Shown here: positions 1 through 7,111 of the stretch, one piece after another | Layout: each line of letters begins with the position of its first letter | Numbering within the stretch: the first letter of the stretch is position 1 | Origin: Oribacterium sp. | GTDB lineage: Bacteria; Bacillota_A; Clostridia; Lachnospirales; Lachnospiraceae | Reading direction: 5' to 3' | DNA length: 15,180 nucleotides | Assembly (NCBI GenBank): GCA_017940955.1 | Contig: JAGAXP010000209.1 | Coordinates: 1 to 15,180 of the forward strand | The notes under the pieces: generated by a model | Database searches by the model: none | Told to the model about the DNA's origin: nothing | Seen by the model: the letters and a program-made list of their open reading frames with translations, nothing else | Translations under genes and position numbers: made by a program

Positions 1-322
1 ACACAGCACATTCAATTCTATAAATAATATATTTTCATTCATTCTTTTCTATTCCTTAGCTTATTATCAGTTAGTATGGATTGCCGGCGGAGAATCCTGC
101 AAGGACCTGAACGCCTCTTCAGTAATAAAATAGCTGACAATCACAGCTTCCAAACTGTTGATAGTGATTATATCGCAGGGAATCGATAGTATATAACCAA
201 TGTCCTTAAAACTTAAAGTTTCCGTTGATTATCGAAAGAATTGCATCTTGTTTTGTCTCATATTGTGATAAACTTATTATGTTGAAACTGTTACATATCT
301 TTTTGATCAGAGGGTAATTATC
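1..322. other. Intergenic stretch with no convincing gene
   Basis: No ORF with a start codon and ribosome binding site was found here. On the minus strand, one frame from 228 down to a TGA at 67-69 stays open for about 53 codons and reads like protein (ending ...SPPAIHTN), but it has no ATG and no ribosome site. It could be a decayed gene end or chance. The right-hand part (about 240-322) should hold the promoter of the lipoprotein gene that follows. Confidence 0.5.
241..269 (+). promoter_or_regulatory. Possible promoter of the L,D-transpeptidase gene
   Basis: TTGCAT (241-246), a 17-base spacer, then TGTGAT (264-269) is the best sigma-A-like pair upstream of the gene. The -10 box is poor, so this is tentative. 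The ribosome site AGAGGG (309-314) lies 8 bases before the ATG at 323. Confidence 0.3.
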
Positions 323-1282
323 ATGATGAAAAAATCTATTCTTTTGGCATCTGTTTTATGTCTTGTTCTGGCAGGCTGCGGCGCTAACGAAATTCCGACT
401 GCAGGCACTACTGAAACTTCTGCCGCTGCGGAAACTACAGCTCAGGCAGAAGAAACCACAGCCGCTGCGGAGGAATCCACCGAAGCCGGAGAAACTGCTG
501 CAGAGACCACGGTCACTGAAGAAACAACTGCCGAAAAATCAAATGTTCGCAGAGAGATTGTCGGCGCAGAGAAAGATGATGTTTCCGGCGCTAAACCGGA
601 CGCCAAGGCTAATGTTGAACTCCACGCAGATATTCAAAAGGAACAGCCATCTCCTGAATGGATAACAAATCTGGATGCTGCCAGAGACGAAAACACCAAG
701 CAGCTTTTCGTTGTTGCCGGAATGGGCATGGATAAAACAACCGCTACTGTTTCAATGCACGAAAGAGATAAGAGCGGAAACTGGATACAGATTCTGTCAA
801 CTCCCGGATTTGTAGGACTTAACGGTCTCTGCCTTGATGAGGATCATAAAGAGGGCTGCGCACAGACTCCTATAGGCACCTACCACTTCAATAAAGCCTT
901 CGGAATTGCCGATGACCCGGGATGTCAGATTCCTTATGTAAAGGTAGACGACGATACCTGGTGGTCAGGTGATGACCGCGAAGGTATGCATTATAACGAA
1001 ATGGTGGATATAAAGGATTTTCCTGAGCTAGTAAAGGACAACAGCGAGCATATCACTGATTATGAGTATCAGTACCAGTACTGCCTCAACATCAGCTTCA
1101 ATGAAGAGGGTGCTCCCGGAAGAGGCTCTGCTATATTCCTCCACTGCTTCGGACCGCTTAAGCCTTATACCGGCGGATGCGTTGCTCTTCCTGAGAACAT
1201 CATGAAGCTTGTGATGCAGAAAGTAACCGGGGACTGTGTAGTCGTTATAGACACATTTGAAAATCTGGGCGGAAGCTTCTGA
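323..1282 (+). CDS. Lipoprotein with L,D-transpeptidase (YkuD-like) catalytic domain
   Basis: A 319-residue secreted lipoprotein. Residues 1-19 form a lipoprotein signal peptide with lipobox LAGC and lipidated Cys19. Residues about 29-75 are a low-complexity Thr/Glu/Ala linker, as is common for tethering an outer-surface domain across the wall. The C-terminal half carries the YkuD signature: His274 and, twelve residues on, Cys286 within TGGCVALPE, the catalytic His/Cys pair of L,D-transpeptidases. Such enzymes make or remodel 3-3 peptidoglycan cross-links or attach proteins to the wall; the TxGCVALP form resembles the COG3786-type branch, whose exact reactions are less well known. Ribosome site AGAGGG precedes ATG 323 by 8 bases; a second ATG at 326 is also possible. 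It is the only plus-strand gene, ends one base before the opposing oxidoreductase gene, and is probably unrelated to the sugar locus. Confidence 0.85.
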   Translation: MMKKSILLASVLCLVLAGCGANEIPTAGTTETSAAAETTAQAEETTAAAEESTEAGETAAETTVTEETTAEKSNVRREIVGAEKDDVSGAKPDAKANVELHADIQKEQPSPEWITNLDAARDENTKQLFVVAGMGMDKTTATVSMHERDKSGNWIQILSTPGFVGLNGLCLDEDHKEGCAQTPIGTYHFNKAFGIADDPGCQIPYVKVDDDTWWSGDDREGMHYNEMVDIKDFPELVKDNSEHITDYEYQYQYCLNISFNEEGAPGRGSAIFLHCFGPLKPYTGGCVALPENIMKLVMQKVTGDCVVVIDTFENLGGSF

Positions 1283-1283
1283 T

Positions 1284-2345
1284 CTATCTGTTTTCCGGAA
1301 TACTTATCATCCTTCCGATATCAGAGGATGCCATAGCGGCAAAGATCACTCTCATTGACCTGAGGGCATCGGCGCCGGTACATCTGCACTTCCTTTCACC
1401 CTTGATGGATCCGATGAATTCATCGATAACTCCTGAGTTCAGATTTTCACCGGTTCCGATGGTCTGATCCGAATTGGTCATCATTTTCTCGGTTGAAAGG
1501 AAGTTTTGTCTGCCGTCCTTTTTCTCCACTATGAGACTGTATTCCCTGTCATCGTAGCATCTTATCGACCCCTCTGTTCCATGTATAACAATTGAATTAT
1601 ATTCCTGACCGTAATCCGTCCAGCTTGCATGCATCGTTCCCGTTGCACCGTTTCCAAGCTTGTAAATGCACCAGGCATTATCCTCGACATCGATGAGGCT
1701 GCCATCCGGATATTTCTTATCAAGTGTCGCAGTATGGGCATAAACCTCCGTAATGTTCTCTCCCGTGATATAATGCACAAGATCCGTTTTATGGATGCCA
1801 AGGTCTGCAAGAGCACCCATCCCTGCATCCGTTTTCTTAAAGAACCATGTGTCATCGGAGCCGGTCCATCTTTCGGGTCCCGAATGACCGAACTTTGTCT
1901 CGAAGGATACTATCCTGCCTATCTCACCCGACTGTATCAGTTCCTTTGCCTTAACATGAGCAGAGGAAAAACGCTGGTTCTGTGCGATCATAAGAAGTTT
2001 TCCGGCCTTTTCCGCCTCTTCCACCATGGCTATACATTTATAGATCTGAACATCCATGGGCTTTTCACAGAGTACGTGCTTACCTGCCCTGAGAGCAAGT
2101 ATGGCATCGTGAGCATGCCGCGCATTTGATGTGCAGACACTGACTGCATCAAGATCCATGTTCACAAGCTGCTCAACACTGTCACAGACCACACCGCCGT
2201 ACTGTCTCTGAACCTCCTCTGCCTTGCTTTTGGTCCGGTTATAAATTGCGGCGATCTCAACATCCTCACGGGCAGCATACTCAGGCAGATGTCTCCTCAC
2301 AGAAATAGCCCCGCAGCCTATGATTCCAACCCTTACTTTATTCAT
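1284..2345 (-). CDS. Gfo/Idh/MocA-family NAD(P)-dependent oxidoreductase
   Basis: A 353-residue cytoplasmic enzyme. The N-terminal Rossmann fold shows the dinucleotide motif GIIGCGAIS (residues 7-15) and the family's conserved EKP (94-96), whose Lys is normally catalytic. The C-terminal half has DLGIHKTDLVHY (181-192), in which Asp181 and His185 fit the usual substrate-side D-x-G-x-H pattern. Length is typical of the family. Members oxidise or reduce one hydroxyl or keto group of sugars, inositols or glycosides; the substrate here is not readable. Start ATG 2345 is backed by AAAGGGG 7 bases upstream. It lies 148 bases after the permease gene on the same strand, so it may be the last gene of the ABC operon or have its own promoter. 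Together with the oxidoreductase at 12441-13718 it is a candidate for the C3 oxidation step of glycoside cleavage, or for re-reducing the keto product. Confidence 0.9.
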   Translation of the reverse strand: MNKVRVGIIGCGAISVRRHLPEYAAREDVEIAAIYNRTKSKAEEVQRQYGGVVCDSVEQLVNMDLDAVSVCTSNARHAHDAILALRAGKHVLCEKPMDVQIYKCIAMVEEAEKAGKLLMIAQNQRFSSAHVKAKELIQSGEIGRIVSFETKFGHSGPERWTGSDDTWFFKKTDAGMGALADLGIHKTDLVHYITGENITEVYAHTATLDKKYPDGSLIDVEDNAWCIYKLGNGATGTMHASWTDYGQEYNSIVIHGTEGSIRCYDDREYSLIVEKKDGRQNFLSTEKMMTNSDQTIGTGENLNSGVIDEFIGSIKGERKCRCTGADALRSMRVIFAAMASSDIGRMISIPENR

Positions 2346-2404
2346 AATTAATCCCCTTTAGAATTATCTCAAATGTTAAAGCCTTTCTTAGCCATAATGA
2401 CTGA

Positions 2405-2426
2405 CATGCTGATATCGATATGCATG
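2405..2426. promoter_or_regulatory. Inverted repeat upstream of the oxidoreductase gene
   Basis: CATGC (2405-2409) and GCATG (2422-2426) flank the self-complementary ATATCGATAT (2412-2421). It sits in the 148-base gap before the oxidoreductase gene, about 60 bases above its start. It could be an operator or a small hairpin. No T-run follows on either strand, so it is not a terminator. Confidence 0.3.
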
Positions 2427-2493
2427 ATCACTTTCATTCACAAATGCTTTTAGTCGTTATTTCCGATATACAGAATCAACAAATCTGACCGTC

Positions 2494-3537
2494 TTACTTT
2501 TTCAGTTTTTCTTTTATCTGAGGTGCTGCAATCTGAATAAGAATTACAACTATAAGAATAATTCCCTTTATTGCATTGTTGATAAGTGAATCCATCTTTA
2601 ACGCAATGATTATCTTATCGATAACAGTATAGGAAAGTGATCCGAAAAGTACTCCCAGCATTCTGCCGCGTCCGCCGCTCATTGCTATACCGCCGAGGAC
2701 TACTGCTGCAATTGCGTACATCTCATAGCTTGAACCTGTTGTTGCAGGATCTGAAGATGCATTCATGCATATCCAGAGATAAGCTGCTATACCTACCATT
2801 GCACCCATGATCACGAAAACAGACATCTTGACTGCCTTAACGTTGATACCTGTCATGAAAGCTCCCTTTTCACTTGAACCGGTAGCATAAATCTTCTTGC
2901 CGTATTTTGTATCTTCAAGAATATATACAAAAATAACAGTGAAGATTATAAGGAGAATTCCTACGATAGGTATGGTAGCGAGCTTGTTGTTTCCGATGGC
3001 ATACATGATGTCATAGCCGCTGAATTTATTGGACATTCTGTAAACGGAAGAGCCTCCTCCTATAAGCGCTTTTGGAATGTGCTGACAGAAGTACTGTGAG
3101 AATGATCTGTAGATAAGCATTGTAGCCAGAGTCACAATGAAGGATGGCATCTTAACTACTCCCACAAGAAGACCGTTTATAAATCCGAGAGCCGCACCGA
3201 AAGCAACCGAGAAAATTGCCGTTAAAAACAGATTTCCTGATGTGGCATTGAAGATTACCACCGAGAATCCGCTTACAAGTGCCAGTGTAGAACCTGCCGA
3301 AAGGTCTATCTCACCGGTGAGGCATACCATTCCCATTCCCAGTGAAACTATACCGATGACCGCCGAATGCCTCAGGATATTCATGGTGGCGCTCCAGGTC
3401 ATCACACTGCTGCTCACCGCATATACTATGAAGATAATAAAAAATACAAATATGAAACTGTAATTGTGCCATATACAGCCCAGCACATTTTTCTTTTTTT
3501 TGCTCTTTTCCATCGCTATGTTCATTGCTATATCCAT
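2494..3537 (-). CDS. Ribose-type sugar ABC transporter permease (RbsC-like)
   Basis: About 347 residues, very hydrophobic, with an N-terminal cytoplasmic Lys-rich segment and eight to ten predicted membrane spans. Family hallmarks are GEIDLSAGS (about 75-83, usually GGIDLSVGS), MPSFIVTLATM (about 130-140) and AAVVLGGIAMSGGRGR near the C-terminus, all typical of the RbsC/XylH/MglC branch (BPD_transp_2). It would form the membrane channel with the ATPase encoded just upstream and the binding lipoprotein. Start choice: the frame opens with GTG 3546, overlapping the ATPase stop by four bases, but GGAGG (3548-3552) lies only one base before it. GGAGG lies 10 bases before ATG 3537, which I therefore prefer. 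The close coupling implies translation together with the ATPase. The exact sugar is unknown. Confidence 0.92.
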   Translation of the reverse strand: MDIAMNIAMEKSKKKKNVLGCIWHNYSFIFVFFIIFIVYAVSSSVMTWSATMNILRHSAVIGIVSLGMGMVCLTGEIDLSAGSTLALVSGFSVVIFNATSGNLFLTAIFSVAFGAALGFINGLLVGVVKMPSFIVTLATMLIYRSFSQYFCQHIPKALIGGGSSVYRMSNKFSGYDIMYAIGNNKLATIPIVGILLIIFTVIFVYILEDTKYGKKIYATGSSEKGAFMTGINVKAVKMSVFVIMGAMVGIAAYLWICMNASSDPATTGSSYEMYAIAAVVLGGIAMSGGRGRMLGVLFGSLSYTVIDKIIIALKMDSLINNAIKGIILIVVILIQIAAPQIKEKLKK

Positions 3538-3542
3538 CTCTT

Positions 3543-5030
3543 TCACGCCTCCACAGAATTGGTAGAATACATCATGACTGTGTGCTCTTCTATTTCATCA
3601 TGTGAAAGACTCTTGATTATCTCACCGTTATAGAAGATCAAAACTCTGTCCGCCACTTTTTGCAGCTCGGGAATTTCCAGGGTGTTTACAAGTATCGTCT
3701 TCCCCGATTCTGAGAGCCTCAATATCAGTTTATATATTTCTTCCTTCGCACCCACATCGATCCCCTGTGTAGGATTATCGAAAAGAAGAATGTCGGCACC
3801 GGTATTCAGCCATCTTGCTATAAATACCTTCTGCTGATTTCCTCCGCTCAGGGAAAGAATTCCGTCATCCGCCGACTCGGCCTTGATATTTAGCTGCTGT
3901 TTATAATTTTGATAGTTATCTTTCTCTTTTTTCTTATCTATGTTGAAATGCACTGCCGAAAGCACCTGCTCGGCAAGATACATGTTTTCCGCGATCGTCA
4001 TGTCAGGAATTACGGAATTTTCCTTACGATTTGCCGGGAGGAGTCCGATTCCCGCTCTCATTGCTTTATGTGTATCTATTTCAGAAAACTTCTTTCCAAA
4101 TACTTCAACCTCTCCGGAACTTATTGGGTTGGTTCCGAAAAGACTCTGTAAAAGTTCACTGCTGCCTGAACCCTGAAGTCCCGTAAGTCCCAGGATCTCA
4201 CCCTTCTTCACGGACATGGAGATGTTATTGAAACCTTTTCCGCTTACCTTATCAAGCTTCAGCACTTCCTCCCCGGTCTCTCTTTTACGGTAAATGTCTC
4301 CGTTATCCGAAGCATGCCCCACCATCAGTTTTGTTACTTCCTGAGGTGTGGTATCAGCAATCTTCCCGCTGCCAACATATTCACCGTTTCTGAAAACCGT
4401 GTATGAATCACAGTACTCGAAGATTTCGGGCATCTTATGGGAAATAAATATAAAAGATATCCCCTTCTTTTTTAACTCTTTTACTATCCCGAAAAGATGC
4501 TCTACTTCTTCATTGGTGAGAGAAGTTGTGGGTTCATCAAGGATCAGAAGTTTCGCGTCAAAGAAAAGCGCTTTGCTTATCTCCAGCAGCTGTTTCTCAC
4601 CCATCTTCAGATTATCCACAAGCTCCTCAGGGTCAATGTTTACCCCTAACTCTTTAAAGAGCTTTTCGGAATTCCTGATCATTTCTTTTTTTCTCAGTTT
4701 TCCGAACGCATTGGTAAGCTCTTTATTTATATATATATTTTCAAATACTCTCAGATCGTTAAAAAGATTCAGCTCCTGATGCACAAATGCAATTCCGGCT
4801 TCCTCACTCTTTTTAATGCTTATATTTTTTAATTCCTGACCATTGAAAGTGATGGTTCCTCCGTCAGAATCTATTGTTCCTGTCAGGATATTCATCAGCG
4901 TTGACTTACCGGCACCGTTTTCACCAAGAAGGGCGTGGATTTCGCCCTTTTCCACGGTAAGATCCACGCCTTTCAGAACCGGTACGCCGCTGAAGGATTT
5001 TTTTATATTTTTCATTTCCAAAAGCGACAT
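3543..5030 (-). CDS. Sugar ABC transporter ATP-binding protein, two ATPase domains (RbsA/MglA-like)
   Basis: A 495-residue double ABC ATPase of the carbohydrate-uptake CUT2 type. Domain 1 has Walker A GENGAGKST (36-44), a degenerate signature KMGEKQ (142-147) and Walker B LLILDEP (161-167, Asp165/Glu166). Domain 2 has the usual degenerate Walker A GLQGSGSSE (284-292), an intact signature LSGGNQQK (394-401) and Walker B ILLFDNP (414-420), where Asn419 replaces the usual catalytic Glu; the GIDVGAK that follows is standard. Only the first Walker A and Walker B look complete, so hydrolysis probably depends on the composite site they form. ATG 5030 is supported by GAGGAG 8 bases upstream. It follows the binding-protein gene by 83 bases and overlaps the permease frame. 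Confidence 0.93.
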   Translation of the reverse strand: MSLLEMKNIKKSFSGVPVLKGVDLTVEKGEIHALLGENGAGKSTLMNILTGTIDSDGGTITFNGQELKNISIKKSEEAGIAFVHQELNLFNDLRVFENIYINKELTNAFGKLRKKEMIRNSEKLFKELGVNIDPEELVDNLKMGEKQLLEISKALFFDAKLLILDEPTTSLTNEEVEHLFGIVKELKKKGISFIFISHKMPEIFEYCDSYTVFRNGEYVGSGKIADTTPQEVTKLMVGHASDNGDIYRKRETGEEVLKLDKVSGKGFNNISMSVKKGEILGLTGLQGSGSSELLQSLFGTNPISSGEVEVFGKKFSEIDTHKAMRAGIGLLPANRKENSVIPDMTIAENMYLAEQVLSAVHFNIDKKKEKDNYQNYKQQLNIKAESADDGILSLSGGNQQKVFIARWLNTGADILLFDNPTQGIDVGAKEEIYKLILRLSESGKTILVNTLEIPELQKVADRVLIFYNGEIIKSLSHDEIEEHTVMMYSTNSVEA

Positions 5031-5113
5031 GCCTTTTACTCCTCTTTTGTTAAATTCTACTTTTAACCGTTTATTTCTGACATACAGAAGTCTTTCTATA
5101 CGGGTCCGATGTT

Positions 5114-6283
5114 TTAGTTAAATCCCTTGAATTCGGAAACATTATCTGCAGTTACATTTTTGCACTCGATAACGTGATCCTGGGTAACTTCCTTGCCGTC
5201 AAGATAGTCAACCATATCTGCAATTGCTGTCTGGATCATGCTTGGGCTGTAGGTTACTGACATAAATCCGCCAAGCTGACCGTAAATATCTCCGTAGGAC
5301 TCGCCTCTCAGTACACCATAGAACTCATCAAGTCCGCCGCAGCCGGTAATTACAGGCTTGTTTCCGAGGAATGCTGCCTTTGCAGAATCCTCGATTCCTC
5401 CGCCGTTCAATGCCTCAAGGATACCCATAGCAAGCTCATCGTCCTCTGCATAGATCCACTTTGTGGAAGTATTGGAGCTGTCACCCATGAGTGTCTCAAA
5501 GGAAGCCTTTGTATCCGAGCGGCTCCAGTTCATAGCGCCTGAATATGTAATGCTGCTGTTCACCTGATCCTCTGTCCACTTTGCATCATCAGCTATCTTT
5601 TCTCCGTCAAATGCAAGCTCGCCTGTAAGATACTCTACAAAGCCCTGATTCCGAAGTGTTGTAACAGAAGAGGTGTCTCCCTCGTAAACATAAACCTTAT
5701 CGCCCGGCTTAAGACCCAGTGAAACGAAATATGCCGCTGAACCTGCACCTATTCCCTCATTGTCGCCCTTAACATTGGCAACCGCACTGTCCTGAACTCC
5801 ATCAATGATTCTGTCAAATGCCACATAAGGTACACCTGCATCTACAAGTCCCTGGATAGCGGACTGAACTGTATCGTCGATAGGCTGGATAACTACTGCT
5901 ATATCCTTCTCACCCTTAGCGATGATATCCTCGATCTGATTGATCTGATAAGACGCGTCATCACAAGTGATGACCTCTGCACTGTACTTGCCTTCTCCGT
6001 TAACTTCCTCAACCTTTTCCTTTGCAAATGTTGCAACCGATCCGGTCCAGCCGTGATCTTCAGGTGCAGTAAGAACATAAATGTGTGTTGAAGCTGATTC
6101 TCCGACACTTGCTGTTGTTTCCGCCTTCTGCTCTGCAGCACCTGAGGTTGCCTCTTCCTTCTGCTCTGCAGCACCGGATGCTTCTGTTTTAGCCTTCTCT
6201 TCATTGTTTGTACTGCTGCCGCAGGCCGCAAGTGAAAGAGCCATGGCTCCCATTAAAATTCCTGATACTATTTTTTTCTTCAT
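5114..6283 (-). CDS. Sugar-binding lipoprotein of the ABC transporter (periplasmic-binding-protein type 1)
   Basis: A 389-residue substrate-binding lipoprotein. Signal peptide residues 1-20 end in LAA before lipidated Cys21. Residues 22-66 are a flexible Ala/Glu/Lys/Thr linker holding a perfect 7-residue repeat SGAAEQK (36-42 and 47-53). The mature domain starts with HIYVLTAPEDHGWTGSVA (67-84) and continues with the D-xylose/ribose-binding-like pattern of CDDASYQINQIEDIIAKG and PYVAFDRII (152-160), matching the Periplasmic_binding_4 fold. It would capture a sugar or glycoside outside the cell and hand it to the permease and ATPase that follow. ATG 6283 has AGGAGG (6294-6299) 10 bases upstream. 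It is the first gene of its operon. Several acidic and aromatic residues near the hinge suit a sugar ligand, but the ligand is unknown. Confidence 0.92.
   Translation of the reverse strand: MKKKIVSGILMGAMALSLAACGSSTNNEEKAKTEASGAAEQKEEATSGAAEQKAETTASVGESASTHIYVLTAPEDHGWTGSVATFAKEKVEEVNGEGKYSAEVITCDDASYQINQIEDIIAKGEKDIAVVIQPIDDTVQSAIQGLVDAGVPYVAFDRIIDGVQDSAVANVKGDNEGIGAGSAAYFVSLGLKPGDKVYVYEGDTSSVTTLRNQGFVEYLTGELAFDGEKIADDAKWTEDQVNSSITYSGAMNWSRSDTKASFETLMGDSSNTSTKWIYAEDDELAMGILEALNGGGIEDSAKAAFLGNKPVITGCGGLDEFYGVLRGESYGDIYGQLGGFMSVTYSPSMIQTAIADMVDYLDGKEVTQDHVIECKNVTADNVSEFKGFN
6124..6175 (-). repeat. 33-base tandem repeat in the lipoprotein linker
   Basis: A 19-base segment is identical at 6124-6142 and 6157-6175, a period of 33 bases or 11 codons. 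It encodes the duplicated SGAAEQK of the linker and keeps the frame. It looks like a recent in-frame slippage duplication. Confidence 0.85.
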
Positions 6284-6307
6284 AATTTTCTTTCCTCCTG
6301 AATCGGG

Positions 6308-6338
6308 TGTTTTCTCTGTTGTTTGTATCCATATGATA
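6308..6338 (-). promoter_or_regulatory. Promoter -10 box and shared leader motif of the ABC transporter operon
   Basis: On the minus strand, TATCAT (6333-6338) is the best -10 box; the spot 17 bases upstream (about 6356-6361) does not resemble TTGACA, which suggests an activator is needed. Between the -10 box and the ribosome site lies CAACAGAGAAAACA (6308-6321). The same 14 bases occur at the same distance before the first ATG of the isomerase operon (14684-14697). Confidence 0.45.
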
Positions 6339-6420
6339 CCTCAATGCCTTTTTGGCCTCTTTTCATTGCAAATCAATTCAGCATCATATTTTGCTTTTGA
6401 TTTTTGCTTGAAATATCTTT

Positions 6421-6447
6421 TGCAATAAATGTTGTTAATTTGTTGCA
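6421..6447. promoter_or_regulatory. Inverted repeat, possible operator upstream of the ABC operon
   Basis: TGCAATAAAT (6421-6430) and ATTTGTTGCA (6438-6447) form 10-base arms with one mismatch around a 7-base centre. It lies about 85-110 bases above the presumed -10 box. Three TTTTGC copies follow at 6389, 6402 and 6418. No T-run follows, so an operator is likelier than a terminator. Confidence 0.4.
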
Positions 6448-6465
6448 TCGTTTTCGCTATACAGA

Positions 6466-6514
6466 AACAGCACAGCCGGGACATACGTACTACGCATGTC
6501 CCGGCTGTACTGTT
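6466..6514 (-). terminator. Hairpin terminator after the deglycosidase-like operon
   Basis: A 13-base perfect stem (6472-6484 with 6496-6508) extends by five more pairs (6466-6470 with 6510-6514) after one mismatch. It begins about 49 bases past the stop of the DUF6379 gene. The T-run on the minus strand is short, so termination may be partial. It separates this operon from the ABC operon. Confidence 0.7.
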
Positions 6515-6562
6515 ATTTCATTTCTCTTTATCTACCAAAAACCAATTCGGGAATAGGTCATC

Positions 6563-7006
6563 TTATACGATCAACAGTCTTCTCTCATTTACATGGTGGC
6601 CAAACTCAGGCATGTAAACCATGGGCTCCTTATCGGGATCGAGACCGTTCTGAATGATCGGAGGCATATATGACGAAGTCCAGCAGAAGCCGTACTTAAT
6701 ATCATGAAATCCCTGGGAAAGACCGCCTTCCTTCTTTACCTTGAGTACTGCAGGCTTTGTTGTTGACCAATGAGTCTGAAAATCAGATTTCATTTCTTCA
6801 TTTGTGAAATCCTCACCGTTGATGTTCCAGGTGATCAGATCCTTATCAAATTTTTCACCGTCTACATAAAGTGTGCCCGGGCGGAGCTGTGAAAGAAAAA
6901 TTCCTCTGTAGTATGGGAGCTTCACCTTGAGCTGAAAGCCTGTGACATTACCCTTTTCATCCTTTATATTTCTAAATCCAACTGACTGGATAACCTGTTT
7001 TTCCAT
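6563..7006 (-). CDS. DUF6379 protein, C-glycoside deglycosidase small (beta) subunit-like
   Basis: A 147-residue protein, mostly beta-strand in character, with no signal peptide. The order YYRGIFLSQL, LYVDGEKF, ITWNINGEDFT, VLKVKKEGGLSQGFHDI and SYMPPIIQ follows the DUF6379 pattern I know from small subunits of C-glycoside deglycosidases (DfgB, DgpB and CarC types). In those enzymes the small subunit packs on a TIM-barrel partner, and that partner is encoded immediately upstream here. The C-terminal tail with EFGHHVNERRLLIV seems longer than in the members I remember. The frame can be extended upstream to 7075, but that part is Pro/Arg-rich intergenic sequence; ATG 7006 has GGAGG (7017-7021) 10 bases before it and is the real start. 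It is the last gene of the operon. The family call is firm; activity on a C-glycoside is inferred. Confidence 0.85.
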   Translation of the reverse strand: MEKQVIQSVGFRNIKDEKGNVTGFQLKVKLPYYRGIFLSQLRPGTLYVDGEKFDKDLITWNINGEDFTNEEMKSDFQTHWSTTKPAVLKVKKEGGLSQGFHDIKYGFCWTSSYMPPIIQNGLDPDKEPMVYMPEFGHHVNERRLLIV

Positions 7007-7029
7007 TTGTAATAAACCTCCATTTATGT

Positions 7030-7099
7030 AAAGATCCTTCCCCTGCCTCCGGTCCGGCCGGGCCGGCATTTCCATAAAGGCCGCAATGAAGGATCCTTT
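7030..7099 (-). other. GC-rich nested inverted repeats between the two deglycosidase-like subunit genes
   Basis: Outer arms GATCCTTC (7033-7040) and GAAGGATC (7089-7096), extended with a one-base bulge, enclose a GC-rich part with CCGGCC (7054-7059) and GGCCGG (7061-7066). The gap between the subunit genes is 105 bases, long for partners of one complex. In the transcript this would fold just before the ribosome site of the small-subunit gene. It may set the ratio of the two subunits or protect an mRNA end. Confidence 0.5.
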
Positions 7100-7111
7100 T
7101 AATCCTGTTTC

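Noticed and set aside
1629..2129. A 166-codon plus-strand open frame opposite the oxidoreductase gene
   Set aside because: It lies wholly inside the antisense strand of a clear Gfo/Idh/MocA gene, has no ribosome site, and its translation resembles no family.
4348..4779. A 143-codon plus-strand open frame opposite the ABC ATPase gene
   Set aside because: Antisense shadow of a well-supported gene; the Ser/Phe-rich translation is typical of reverse-strand artefacts.
6124..6175. CRISPR or other repeat array
   Set aside because: Only two copies, in frame inside a coding linker.
7007..7075. Upstream extension of the DUF6379 gene
   Set aside because: The added residues come from the GC-rich hairpin region, and GGAGG points to ATG 7006.
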